Assembly (NCBI RefSeq): GCF_001422365.1
Contig: NZ_LMMT01000040.1
Span: 62,789-126,788 of the forward strand
Source of the DNA: Pseudorhodoferax sp. Leaf265
GTDB taxonomy: Bacteria > Pseudomonadota > Gammaproteobacteria > Burkholderiales > Burkholderiaceae_C
Length of the DNA stretch: 64,000 bases
Reading direction: 5' to 3'
Every line of letters starts with the position of its first letter. Position 1 is the stretch's first letter. Position numbers and translations under genes: made by a program. Of this stretch, positions 18,103-27,600 are shown one piece after another. Under the pieces are notes generated by a model. It had not been told where the DNA came from. It worked only from the letters and a program-made list of their open reading frames with translations, and did no database searches.

Positions 18103-18201
18103 GCTGTGCTCCTTGGTCGTTGATGGCGTCATGCTGCACAGGGGCCGGGCGCAGGGGCGTAGGACGGCGCGCCCAGGCGCAGCCGGCCTGGGGCCAGCCG
18201 C

Positions 18202-19083
18202 TCAGGCGGCCTTCTTCTGCGGCGCAGACTTGCCGGTCGCGGCCTTCCTGGCCGGGCTCTTCTTCGCTGCGGCCTTGGCGGGGGGCTTGCGTCCGCCTTG
18301 CAGGCTGCGCTGCAGCAGCGCGGTGAGGTCGAGCACGTTGGCGGCTTCCGGGGCTGCCTCCTCGGGCTGGATCACCGTCTCGGTGTCGCCGGCCTTGACC
18401 TTCTTGGCGACCAGCTGCATGACCTGGTGGCGGAATTCGTCCTTGAAATCCTCCGGGTCCCAGTCGCCGGACATCTCGGCCACCAGTTGCTTGGCCATCT
18501 TCATCTCTGCCGCGCTGATGTTCTTGCGGCCGGCGGGCGGCAGCTCCAGCGCGTCCAGCGTCTTGACCTCGTCGCCCCAGCGCAGCAGGTTCAGCACCAG
18601 CGCGGGCCCGGATGGCACCAGCGCCGCCAGATGCTGCTTGGTGGCGATCACCACCTTGGCCAGCGCGATCTTGCCGGTGTCGACCAGGGCCTCGCGCAGC
18701 AAGGCGTAGACCTTCTCGCTCTTGGCCAGGGGCGCCACGTAGTAGGGCCGCTCCAAAAAGATGAAGGGCATGGCAGCGGCGTCGATGAAGCGCTCGATCG
18801 AGATGGTCTGGGTGGTCTTGGGGAACACCGCCGCGATCTCTTCGGGGCTGACGATGACGTACTTGCCGTCCTCGTACTGCACGCCCTTGACGATGTTCTC
18901 CTTCGCGATTTCCTTGCCGGTGCGCTTGTTGATGCGCTTGTAGCCCACCGGGTCCATGGAGCGCTTGTCCAGCCAGTCGAAGTCCACCCCTTGCTCGGAC
19001 GACGCCGTGTGCAGGCCCACCGGGATGTGGACCAGACCGAAGGTGATGGCACCTTTCCAGAGCGTGCGCGACCCAGTTGCCAT
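18202..19083 (-). CDS. ku: Non-homologous end-joining protein Ku
   Basis: Bacterial Ku forms a ring-shaped homodimer that holds DNA double-strand ends and recruits LigD. The 293-residue protein starts RTLWKGAITFGLVHIPVGLH, the invariant Ku N-terminus, and keeps FPKTTQTISIERFIDAAAMP and RPYYVAP. The last ~31 residues are a lysine/alanine-rich tail (AKAAAKKSPARKAATGKSA), the type known to add DNA binding in several bacterial Ku proteins. The ATG at 19083 has GGGAGG upstream. LigD lies 2.1 kb away on the other strand. Confidence 0.96.
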   Translation of the reverse strand: MATGSRTLWKGAITFGLVHIPVGLHTASSEQGVDFDWLDKRSMDPVGYKRINKRTGKEIAKENIVKGVQYEDGKYVIVSPEEIAAVFPKTTQTISIERFIDAAAMPFIFLERPYYVAPLAKSEKVYALLREALVDTGKIALAKVVIATKQHLAALVPSGPALVLNLLRWGDEVKTLDALELPPAGRKNISAAEMKMAKQLVAEMSGDWDPEDFKDEFRHQVMQLVAKKVKAGDTETVIQPEEAAPEAANVLDLTALLQRSLQGGRKPPAKAAAKKSPARKAATGKSAPQKKAA

Positions 19084-19224
19084 GTGCGGCCTCCCTTGTG
19101 TGGACTGGCGAAGCCTGCAGTGTCGGCGCCGCTGACCGCCCCTGCGTAGGCCGGCGCAGGCAAGCGCCGTCAGGCAGCCGGCCGATCTGCGCTGCGGGCC
19201 CGCGCGAGACGATAGGCTCTGCCC

Positions 19225-19554
19225 ATGCCCGCCCTGCGCCACATCGCCGTCCACGTCGAAGAGCCCCGCGGCGGGCGCTTCGTCTGGGTGCTGACCGAGC
19301 GCCGCGGCGACGACTGGCAGCCGCTGGACCGCGCCGGCACGGCCGTGCGCAGCTACCAGCGTGCCATGGCCGAGGGGCTGCTGGCGTTGCAGCAGCTGGT
19401 GGACGACCTGGACCTCGGGCCGCGCGCCGACGAAGACGCCGATGCCGATGCCGAGGATCCAGCCGCACCGCCAGCACGCGAGCACACGCAAGAGGCCCCG
19501 CACAAGGCCGCGCCAAACAAGGGCGCCTACTTCGGTTTTGGTCCGGCGCGCTAG
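19225..19554 (+). CDS. Hypothetical protein (109 aa)
   Basis: This is a small soluble protein divergent from ku. The N-terminal half (MPALRHIAVHVEEPRGGRFV to LLALQQLVDDLDL) looks folded; the C-terminal third is acidic then low-complexity (ADEDADADAEDPAAPPAR), ending KGAYFGFGPAR. Because it shares the divergent promoter region with ku it could be co-regulated. It is not recognised. Confidence 0.55.
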   Translation: MPALRHIAVHVEEPRGGRFVWVLTERRGDDWQPLDRAGTAVRSYQRAMAEGLLALQQLVDDLDLGPRADEDADADAEDPAAPPAREHTQEAPHKAAPNKGAYFGFGPAR

Positions 19555-19565
19555 CGGCTAGCGCC

Positions 19566-20438
19566 TCAGCGCAGCGTGCGCGACAGGAAGTCGCGGACCA
19601 GCGGCAGTGCCTGCTCGAAATGGGTCTCCAGCAGCCAATGGCCCGCGTCGGCAAGCAGGTGCAGTTCGGCCTGCGGCAGATCCCGCAGATAGGCCCGCGC
19701 GGACGGTTCGGGCATGTAGCCATCCTGCGGGCCCCAGACGATGAGCGTCGGCGGCCGCTGCTGGCGCAGATACGCCTGGTAGCGCGGGAACCACTGCAGG
19801 TTCTCCTCCAGCCCTTCCATCAGCTGGACCGACAACGCCCGCCGCGCCGGCGTGTCCATCAGCGGCCAGTGCAGCTTCCACAGGTCGGGCGCGATCCGGC
19901 TGGCGACCTCCCCGGACACCTCGCCGAGGAACTCGTCGCGGAAACCGTCTTCGCTCACCGCCTCGTCGAGCGGACGGTGCGTCTGGGGCGACTTGTCGGC
20001 CCACCAGGCCCGCAGGGCGGCGTACTTCGGGCCGAGCGCGTCGGCGTAGATGTCGCCGTTCTGGACCACCAGGGCCGCGATCCGGTCAGGATGCGCGATG
20101 GCGTAGCGCAGGCCGATCTGCGAGCCATAGTCGTGCAGCCACAGGCCATGGCGCTCCAGGCCGAGTGCCTCCGCCACGCGGGCCAGGAGCCGGGCGTAGG
20201 CATCGAAGCCGTAGGCGAAATGCGCGGGCGTGTCGCTGTAGCCGAAGCCCGGCCAGTCGAAGGCGACGGTGTGCCAGCGGTCGGCGAGCGCGGGCATCAG
20301 CCGCCGGAACTGGAACGACGAACAGGGGTAGCCATGCGGCAGCAGCAAAGCGGGTGCGTCGTCCGCCCCGGCCTCGCGCACGAACACCCGGACCCCGTCG
20401 ACCTCCAGATGGCGGTGGCGCACGGCCTGCCCGGTCAT
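19566..20438 (-). CDS. Alpha/beta hydrolase (epoxide hydrolase / haloalkane dehalogenase class)
   Basis: This 290-residue hydrolase has an aspartate nucleophile: Asp103 in LWLHDYGSQIG, rather than the serine of esterases. The HGYPCSSFQFR oxyanion segment (about residues 35-45), DWPGFGYSD and the histidine of DAGHWLLE near the C-terminus complete the expected triad. This class includes epoxide hydrolases and dehalogenases; the substrate is not evident. The ATG at 20438 overlaps the end of the upstream SnoaL-like gene by 4 nt. Confidence 0.85.
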   Translation of the reverse strand: MTGQAVRHRHLEVDGVRVFVREAGADDAPALLLPHGYPCSSFQFRRLMPALADRWHTVAFDWPGFGYSDTPAHFAYGFDAYARLLARVAEALGLERHGLWLHDYGSQIGLRYAIAHPDRIAALVVQNGDIYADALGPKYAALRAWWADKSPQTHRPLDEAVSEDGFRDEFLGEVSGEVASRIAPDLWKLHWPLMDTPARRALSVQLMEGLEENLQWFPRYQAYLRQQRPPTLIVWGPQDGYMPEPSARAYLRDLPQAELHLLADAGHWLLETHFEQALPLVRDFLSRTLR

Positions 20439-20815
20439 GGCCGCTCCAGTGCAGAGATGTCCTCGTCGGTCTCGACCACGAAGGCGTGCAGCGCGGCCAA
20501 CCGGCCGTCGCGCACGCGCCAGACATCGCAGTAGGCATGCCTGGTATGCCGGCCGCTGCCATCGGTGAGCACGATGTCGCCCAGGGCCGTCAGGAAATCC
20601 CCTTCGGCCACCATGCGGTGGACCCGCAGGCGCGGCGGCGCGGCCTTGTAGCTGTCGTCCATCCACGCGCGCACGGCCTGCTTGCCGCGCAGCGTCCTGT
20701 CGCCCACGAAGGTCCATTCCGTGTCCTCGGTGCAGCACGCCAGGAAAGCCTCGTGGTCGCCGCGGGCGACGGCTGCGTTGGCGCGGGCCAGGAGATCCTT
20801 GTGCGTGGATGACAT
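20435..20815 (-). CDS. SnoaL-like / NTF2-fold protein
   Basis: The 126-residue protein has the cone-shaped NTF2-like fold pattern: N-terminal helix (HKDLLARANAAVARGDHEAF), then FLACCTEDTEWTFVGDRTLRGK, then paired strands ending VWRVRDGRLAALHAFVVETD. It may be an isomerase or a binding protein of the ketosteroid-isomerase family. It is co-transcribed with the hydrolase through a 4-nt overlap (ATGA), so both probably act on the same small molecule. Confidence 0.82.
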   Translation of the reverse strand: MSSTHKDLLARANAAVARGDHEAFLACCTEDTEWTFVGDRTLRGKQAVRAWMDDSYKAAPPRLRVHRMVAEGDFLTALGDIVLTDGSGRHTRHAYCDVWRVRDGRLAALHAFVVETDEDISALERP

Positions 20816-20827
20816 GCGTGCCTTTCA

Positions 20828-20851
20828 GTGCAGGAACGAGTGCAGGAACGA
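20828..20851. repeat. Two tandem copies of a 12-bp repeat
   Basis: GTGCAGGAACGA occurs twice in a row, 13 bases upstream of the SnoaL-like start codon, and is followed by GGAAC. Its location in the leader suggests it could be an operator or slippage product. The rest of the 266-base gap to the next gene at 21082 shows nothing else. Confidence 0.7.
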
Positions 20852-21081
20852 GGAACTTGCCGATGCGCCCATCCTGGCTGCGACCGGGGGCGTGTGCTGT
20901 CGGAAATCTTCGCCAATCCAGCGACGCCGAACGCGCCGCGCTTGCGCGGACTGCCGGTGACGCGAACGCCTCCCGCGGCCGACAGGCTTTGGCCATGCTT
21001 GCCTACAGCGGCTGCCGCGCGTCGGCCCCAGACTCACCGGCCAAACACCCCCGACACCGAGAGAACGCACCGGAGCACACC

Positions 21082-21189
21082 ATGCGCAAGATGATCCTGA
21101 TGGCCATTGCCGGCTTCCTGTGGAAACAGTTCAAGGCCCGCCAGGCGGCGAAGCCCGGGACAGCCTACCGGCGCGACCGCAGCGACTGA
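21082..21189 (+). CDS. Very small membrane-anchored protein (35 aa)
   Basis: The peptide MRKMILMAIAGFLWKQFKAR followed by a polar basic tail could be a single-helix membrane peptide or amphipathic helix. GGAG precedes the ATG. It is 27 bp upstream of the fused ligase gene and on the same strand, so it may be its leader gene. It is too short to call with certainty. Confidence 0.4.
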   Translation: MRKMILMAIAGFLWKQFKARQAAKPGTAYRRDRSD

Positions 21190-21216
21190 CGGGCGCCCCC
21201 GGGGCCACCGCAAGCC

Positions 21217-24200
21217 ATGGCCCCGCGCACGATGCGCGTCGCCAGCTGGAACATCAACAACGTCCGCAAGCGGCTGGACCTGCTGCTGGATTGGCTTGCG
21301 CGCGCGCAGCCCGACGTGCTCGCGCTGCAGGAACTCAAGACGCCCACTACGGACTACCCCGCCCAGGCGCTGGCCGCGGCCGGCTACCAGAGCCTGGTGG
21401 TCGGCCAGCGCAGCTGGAACGGCGTGGCGCTGCTGGCCCGCGGGCAGGCGCCGCTGCCGGTGGCGGCTGCGCTGCCCGGCGACCCGCAGGACAAGGAAGC
21501 CCGCTACGTCGAAGCGGCCATCCAGGGCGTGCTGTTCGCCTGCCTGTACCTGCCCAACGGCAACCCGCAGCCGGGCCCCAAGTTCGACCACAAGCTGCGC
21601 TGGTTCGAGCGCCTGGGCCTGCGCGCGCAGGCGCTGTGGGATTCAGGGCAACCGGTGGTGCTGCTGGGCGACTGGAACGTGGTGCCCACGGACGCGGACA
21701 TCTACAAACCCGACACCTGGCGCGACAACGCGCTGTTGCAGCCCCAAGTCCGTGAACGCTTCGCCGCCGTGCTGGCCCAGGGCTGGACCGATGCACTGGA
21801 GAGCGTGCACCCGGGCGGCCGGCAGTTCAGCTTCTGGGACTACCGGCGCAAGCGCTGGGAGCGCGATGCGGGCCTGCGCATCGACCACATCCTGGTCGGC
21901 GCGGCATTGAAGGTGCGCGACGCGGGCGTGGACCGCGACGAGCGCGGCCGCGAGGGTGCCAGCGACCACGCCCCGGTCTGGGCGGAGCTCGCGCTGGCCC
22001 GGGCCAAGCGCACGCCGCGGGCGGACACGGCCGCGCGCCCTGCCCGCCGCACCCGCCCGGCACCGCCCCCCGGCCCCGACGGCGCGGCCCCGCTCGCCCG
22101 CTACAACGCCAAGCGCGACTTCTCCAAAACGGCCGAGCCCGCCGGCACGCCACGCGCACGCGCCGAGGCGGACAGCCAGGCCCTGGCCTTCGTCATCCAG
22201 AAGCACTGGGCATCGCGGCTGCACTACGACCTGCGGCTGGAGCTGGACGGCGTGATGGTCTCGTGGGCGGTGCCCAAGGGCCCCTCCTGCGACCCGGCCG
22301 TCAAGCAGATGGCGATCCATGTGGAGGACCACCCCGTGGACTACAACAGCTTCGAGGGCAGCATCCCCAAGGGCGAATACGGCGCCGGCAAGGTCATCGT
22401 CTGGGACCGCGGCAGCTGGGAGCCCGTCGGCGATGCGCGCGCGGGGCTGGCCAAGGGCAAGCTGGTGTTCCACCTGCACGGCCAGAAGCTGGCCGGGCTG
22501 TGGGAGCTCGTGCGCATCTCCAAGCCCGGCGCCAAGCAGCAGGACCAGTGGCTGTTCCTCAAGAAGCGCGGCGATGCCTGGGCCCGGCCGGGCACCGAGT
22601 ACGACGTCATCGCGGCGCTGCCGGACAGCGTCGTCACGCACCCGCTGGGCCCGGTCGAGCAGCGCGAACCGCAGCGCGTCCGGCCGCCGGCCCGGCCAGC
22701 GCTGCAAGCGCCCGACCTGCAGCAGGCCAAACGCGCGCCGCTGCCCGCCAGGCTGCAGCCGCAGCTGGCCACGCTGGTGTCCGCCGTGCCTTCGGGCGAC
22801 TGGATCGTCGAGTCCAAGCTCGACGGCTACCGGCTGCTGGCCCGCAGCGAACAGGGCAGCGTGCGCCTGTTCACCCGCAACGGCCACGACTGGACCGGCA
22901 AGCTCGAACCGATCGCCCGGGCCATCGCCGACCTGGGGCTGGACAGCGCGTGGCTGGACGGCGAGATCGTGGTGCTCGACGACGCCGGCCTGCCGAACTT
23001 CAACCGCCTGCAGAACGCCATCGACAACGCCCGCACGGACGACATCGCGATGTTCGTCTTCGACATCCCCTACCTGGGCGGCATGGACCTGCGCGGGCTG
23101 CCCCTGGCGCGCCGGCGCGACGTGCTGCGCAAGCTGTTCGACGAACGCGGCGAAGGCATCGTGCGCCTGAGCCAGTCCTTCGACGTGCTGCCCGGCCAGC
23201 TGCTGGAGGCCGCCTGCCGGATGGGCATGGAGGGCGTCATGGTCAAGCGCGCCGATGCGCCCTACACGCCAGGCCGCAGCGAGAGCTGGCTCAAGCTCAA
23301 GTGCCAGCACCGGCAGGAGTTCGTCGTGGTGGGCTTCACCGACCGCGCCGGCGCCGCCGGCGAGGTGGGCAGCCTGCTGCTGGGCTACCACGAAGGGCCG
23401 GTGCTGCGCTTCGCGGGGGCGGTGGGCACGGGCTGGGGCTCGGAGACCGGCCGGGCGCTGATGGCCAGGCTCGCCGGCCTGCGGACCGACCAGCCCGCGG
23501 TGGCGCCCGAGGACGCCCGGCCCGGCCGCTGGTCTCGGCGCGCGGCGGGCAGCGAACGCTGGGTGCTGCCGCGCCTGGTGGTCGAGGTGGCGTTCGCCGA
23601 ATGGACGGCCGACGGCAAGGTGCGCCATGCGGTCTTCCGCGGCATCCGCAGCGACAAGCCCGCCGCGCTGATCGTGCGCGAGCGGCCCAGGCTGCTCGGC
23701 GGCCGGCCTGCGCCCACGACCAAGACGCCGGCCACGGGCACCAAACTCACCCATCCCGAGCGGGTGATCGACCCTGCCAGCGGCCTGCGCAAGCTCGACC
23801 TGGTCCGCTACTACGAAAGCGTGGCCGACCGGTTGCTGCCCCACCTGCAGGGCCGCCCGGTCTCGCTGGTGCGCGGGCCCACCGGCATCACGGGCGAGCT
23901 GTTCTTCCAGAAGCACGACGACAAACTCGCCATCCCCCATGTCCGCAAGCTGCCCGAGCGCCTGTGGCCCGAGCATGCCGCGCTGCTGGAGGTGTCCTCG
24001 GCCCAGGCCCTGCTGGCCTGCGCGCAGATGAACGTGATCGAGTTCCACACCTGGAATTCGCGCGCCAGCAGCATCGACAAGCCCGACCGCATCGTGTTCG
24101 ACCTGGACCCCGGCGAAGGCACGCCGTGGCAGCAGGTGCAGGAGGCGGCGCTGCTGGTGCGTGCCCTGCTGCGGGAACTCGGGCTGCAATGCTGGCTCAA

Positions 24201-24621
24201 GACCTCCGGCGGCAAGGGCCTGCATGTGGTGGTGCCGCTGGCGCCGCGGCTGGGCTACGCGGCGGTGAAGGATTTCTCCCAGGCCGTGGTGCAGCACCTG
24301 GCGCGCACCATCCCCGCGCGCTTCGTCGCCAAGAGCGGGCCGAAGAACCGCGTCGGCAAGCTGTTCGTGGACTACCTGCGCAACGGCCACGGCGCCACCA
24401 CGGCGGCGGCCTTCTCGGCGCGCTCGCGCCCAGGCCTGGGCGTGTCCATGCCGGTCGCCTGGGAGCAGCTGGCCGACCTGAGGAGCGGTGCGCAATGGAC
24501 CATCGCCACGGCACGCGAGTACCTGAGCTTCCAGGAGCGCGATCCGTGGCAGGACTACTGGACGACGCGCCAGGGGCTGGCCGCAGCGCTCAAGACGCTG
24601 GCCCGTGCCACTGGGCGCTGA
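21217..24621 (+). CDS. ligD: Exonuclease III-DNA ligase D fusion protein
   Basis: The protein has 1134 residues in one uninterrupted frame. Residues 6-262 are an exonuclease III (EEP nuclease) with the metal and catalytic residues in place: Asn12 (SWNINN), Glu39 (LQELKT), Asp152/Asn154 (GDWNVVP) and Asp250-His251 (SDHAPV). A ~35-residue Pro/Arg-rich linker follows. Then comes a full LigD in the order phosphoesterase (about 295-445; His330, His336, Asp338), ATP-dependent ligase (about 510-800; Lys534 in KLDGYR) and archaeo-eukaryotic-primase-type polymerase (about 835-1125; Asp962/Asp964 in FDLDP). There is no ATG, GTG or TTG in frame from the end of the nuclease to residue 346, past the phosphoesterase active site, so LigD cannot start on its own. 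It works with Ku in end joining; the extra nuclease would add 3'-5' exonuclease and AP-endonuclease activity. Confidence 0.93.
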   Translation: MAPRTMRVASWNINNVRKRLDLLLDWLARAQPDVLALQELKTPTTDYPAQALAAAGYQSLVVGQRSWNGVALLARGQAPLPVAAALPGDPQDKEARYVEAAIQGVLFACLYLPNGNPQPGPKFDHKLRWFERLGLRAQALWDSGQPVVLLGDWNVVPTDADIYKPDTWRDNALLQPQVRERFAAVLAQGWTDALESVHPGGRQFSFWDYRRKRWERDAGLRIDHILVGAALKVRDAGVDRDERGREGASDHAPVWAELALARAKRTPRADTAARPARRTRPAPPPGPDGAAPLARYNAKRDFSKTAEPAGTPRARAEADSQALAFVIQKHWASRLHYDLRLELDGVMVSWAVPKGPSCDPAVKQMAIHVEDHPVDYNSFEGSIPKGEYGAGKVIVWDRGSWEPVGDARAGLAKGKLVFHLHGQKLAGLWELVRISKPGAKQQDQWLFLKKRGDAWARPGTEYDVIAALPDSVVTHPLGPVEQREPQRVRPPARPALQAPDLQQAKRAPLPARLQPQLATLVSAVPSGDWIVESKLDGYRLLARSEQGSVRLFTRNGHDWTGKLEPIARAIADLGLDSAWLDGEIVVLDDAGLPNFNRLQNAIDNARTDDIAMFVFDIPYLGGMDLRGLPLARRRDVLRKLFDERGEGIVRLSQSFDVLPGQLLEAACRMGMEGVMVKRADAPYTPGRSESWLKLKCQHRQEFVVVGFTDRAGAAGEVGSLLLGYHEGPVLRFAGAVGTGWGSETGRALMARLAGLRTDQPAVAPEDARPGRWSRRAAGSERWVLPRLVVEVAFAEWTADGKVRHAVFRGIRSDKPAALIVRERPRLLGGRPAPTTKTPATGTKLTHPERVIDPASGLRKLDLVRYYESVADRLLPHLQGRPVSLVRGPTGITGELFFQKHDDKLAIPHVRKLPERLWPEHAALLEVSSAQALLACAQMNVIEFHTWNSRASSIDKPDRIVFDLDPGEGTPWQQVQEAALLVRALLRELGLQCWLKTSGGKGLHVVVPLAPRLGYAAVKDFSQAVVQHLARTIPARFVAKSGPKNRVGKLFVDYLRNGHGATTAAAFSARSRPGLGVSMPVAWEQLADLRSGAQWTIATAREYLSFQERDPWQDYWTTRQGLAAALKTLARATGR

Positions 24622-24654
24622 GGCGATGCCTTGCCGTGCGCAGGGGGCGCCGGC

Positions 24655-27600
24655 TCAGCGTCCTTCGCGCCCGAACAGGGGCTGCAGCCCGGAAGGCGCG
24701 GCCGCGCTTCTGAGCGGCAAGGTGGTTTCGAGCAGGCTGCGCAGCGCCTCGTCCGGGATCGGCCTGGAGTACAGGTAGCCCTGCATCTCGTCGCAGCCGC
24801 AGTCCTTGAGGAAGTTCGCCTGCTCGTCGGTTTCCACCCCTTCAGCAATGACGCGCAGCCGCAGGGCCTTGGCCATCGAGACCACCGACTGGACGATGGC
24901 CTCGGCCTCCTGCCCCTTCGCCGTGCCGATGGGCAGGACGAAGGACCGGTCGATCTTGAGCTTGTCCAGCGGGAACCGCGTGAGGTAGCTCAGGCTGGAG
25001 TAGCCGGTGCCGAAGTCGTCCAGCGCAATGCGCACGCCCATGGCGGACAGGCGCTCCATGGTCGCGACGGCCGCCTCGGAACTCTCCATGATGAGGCTCT
25101 CCGTCAGCTCGAGCACCAGGCCATGCGGCGCGACCCCGAAGCGCGCCATGGTCTGCTGCACCTGCTCGACGAAGCCCGGCCGGCTGAACTGCAGGGCCGA
25201 GACGTTCACCGCGATGGGCGGCGGCAGCAGGCCGTCGCTGCACCAGCCAGCCCAGGTCCGGCAGGCTTCTTCCAGGACCCACTGGCTCAGTTCGACGATG
25301 AGCCCGGATGCTTCGGCGATGGGAACGAAGCGCGCCGGCGACACCATGCCGCGCCGCGGATGCTTCCAGCGCAGCAGCGCCTCGACACCGGTCAGGGACC
25401 AGTTGGACAAACGGGCCTGGGGCTGGTAATGCAGTTCCAGCTGGCGGTGTTCGATGGCCGATTGCAGCTCCACCGCCAACAGCATGTCGTCGTGCGCCGA
25501 GGCATTCATCGCGGGCTCGTAGAGCTGCCAGGTCTTGCCGCCGCGGCACTTGGCCGTGCTCAGCGCGGCGCCGGCGTTGCGCAGCAGCGATTCGGCGTCC
25601 TGCGACAGCTCGGGATAGCTGGCCACGCCCACGCTGACCGAGGGCGTGATCGCATGGGTGCCCGCGGTGTACTTGCAGCAGGCCACTTCCAGCATGCGGT
25701 TGATGGTCAGCGCGTGGCCGACCGGTGGCCCTTCGAGCAGGCCGACGAATTCGTCGGCGCCGAAGTGGAACAGCTTGTCCGCGGGCAGCGAGGCCTGCAG
25801 CCGCTGCGCCAGCGCGACCAGCATCCTGTCGCCCTCGGGCAGCCCGAACGACTCGTTGATGGACTTGAAGCGGTCCAGGTTGAGCACGACGACGGTCAGG
25901 CTCCTGTCCCGCTCGGCGGCTTGCCGGACCAGCGTGGGCAGCACCGCATCCAGGCGGCGCCGGTTCGGCAGGCCGGTAAGCTGGTCGTGGTTGGCGTGGA
26001 ACTCGGCCCGCGTCTGCGCCTCGCGCAGCGCCGTGAGGTCGGTGAACATGCCGACGAACTGGTAGACCTCGCCGCTCGCGTCGCGGTGCGCGGCGGCCAG
26101 CATGTGGCGCGGGTAGGTCTGGCCGTTCTTGCGGCGTCCCTCCAGCTCGCCCTCCCAGAAGTCGTTCTCGAGGACGGCCGCGACCATCATGGCGTTCTTT
26201 TCGGGGTCGGCACCCGTGGTGAGCGCCTCCACCGGCACGCCCAGCACCTCTTCGGGCGTGTAGCCCGTGATGGCCGTGAACGCCGGATTGACGGAGACGA
26301 CCTCCCGCTCGCTGTTGCACACGACGATGGCCGCCGGCGCGAGCTCGAAGACGCTGGCCGCCTGCTGCAGGCGGGCCTGCAGCTCGCGCGCCTGGGTGAC
26401 GTCCGTGGCCACGCTGTGGAAGTAGCGGCGGCCCTGGATTTCCAGCAGGCCGACGCTGCCTTCGACGAAGAAGATGCTGCCGTCGGAACGGCGGCGCTGG
26501 CCCGTGAACCGGCGCGAGTCGCCGGGCCGCATGCCCTTGACCATCTCCAGCACGGCATCGCGTTCGCTGTCGGGTGCCAGCGCCATGATGTCGCTGCCGA
26601 TCAGCTGGTCGCGCGCCAGGCGGAATGCCTTGAGCGTGGACTCGCTCGCATCGACGACCTTGCCGCGCCAGTCGTTGAGCACGAACAGCGCATCGCCACC
26701 GCGCAGGATCTGGTCGTAGAAGCCCGCCATCTCGGCTTCCCGCTGGAAGTGGTGGTGGCGTTCCGCACGCAGCCAGAGCACCAGGCCGGCCGCCACCAGC
26801 GCCAGCAGCACGCCGTAGGCAACCATGGCCACCCGGGTCGGCTCTCTCAGGCCGGCGTGGATCTCCGTCTCGTCGAGCACGCCGACCAGATACCAGCCTG
26901 GCAGCGACAAGGCTTCGCGCATGGCGATGGCTTCGTGACCGCTGCCTGACACGCCCTTGACGAGGTTCTGGGGCGCGGTCAGCAGGCGGTGTTCGATGCT
27001 GCCGGCCACGACGTCGTCGACGACCGCCAGCGATTCGCCCGCGGGGCCGCCGATGCTGCCGAAGCGCACGGGCTTGCCGTCCTGCACCCGCATCAGGATG
27101 CCATGGCCGTCGAACACCTTCGGGCTGGATTGCGTCAGCGCCCGCACGAGCTGCACCGGGTCCACCTCGAGGTAGAACACGAAGTGCGCCAGCGGGCCGT
27201 GCGCGGCGATGCGGCGCACCACTGCAGCGCGGTAGGCGTTGGCCGAGCCCGGGAATGGCAAATCGATCCAGCGCACGCCGTCGACCCCCGCCACGGCGGT
27301 GGCCAGGGCGATGTCGGCGTGGCGCGGCCGGACACCGCTGGAGAACACCGCCAGCTTCTGCTCGGTGTCGATGATGCTGACCGACGGGTAGCCGTAGCGC
27401 TGGCGGATCGCGTCCAGGGAATTCTGGATGTCTTCTTCCTCGGCTTTGCCGACGCCGCGCTCCACCGCATGGCGCAGCACGTGCTGCATGCTGGCGTGGC
27501 TGGAGAACACGTCCGCATCCGCGAAGCGCTCCGCCAGCCATGCGTTCATGCCGCGGGCACCGAGCTGGACGGTGGCGCGCAAGGTGTCCACCGCGGCACG

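Noticed and set aside
21643-24495. A 950-residue open frame on the minus strand opposite ligD
   Set aside because: Its translation is low-complexity (Gln, His, Arg, Ala-rich), typical of the complement of a high-G+C gene; the plus strand has clear enzyme motifs.
24631-26949. A 772-residue plus-strand open frame opposite the PAS-GGDEF-EAL gene
   Set aside because: The minus strand carries unmistakable EAL motifs; the plus-strand translation is repetitive and unlike any protein.
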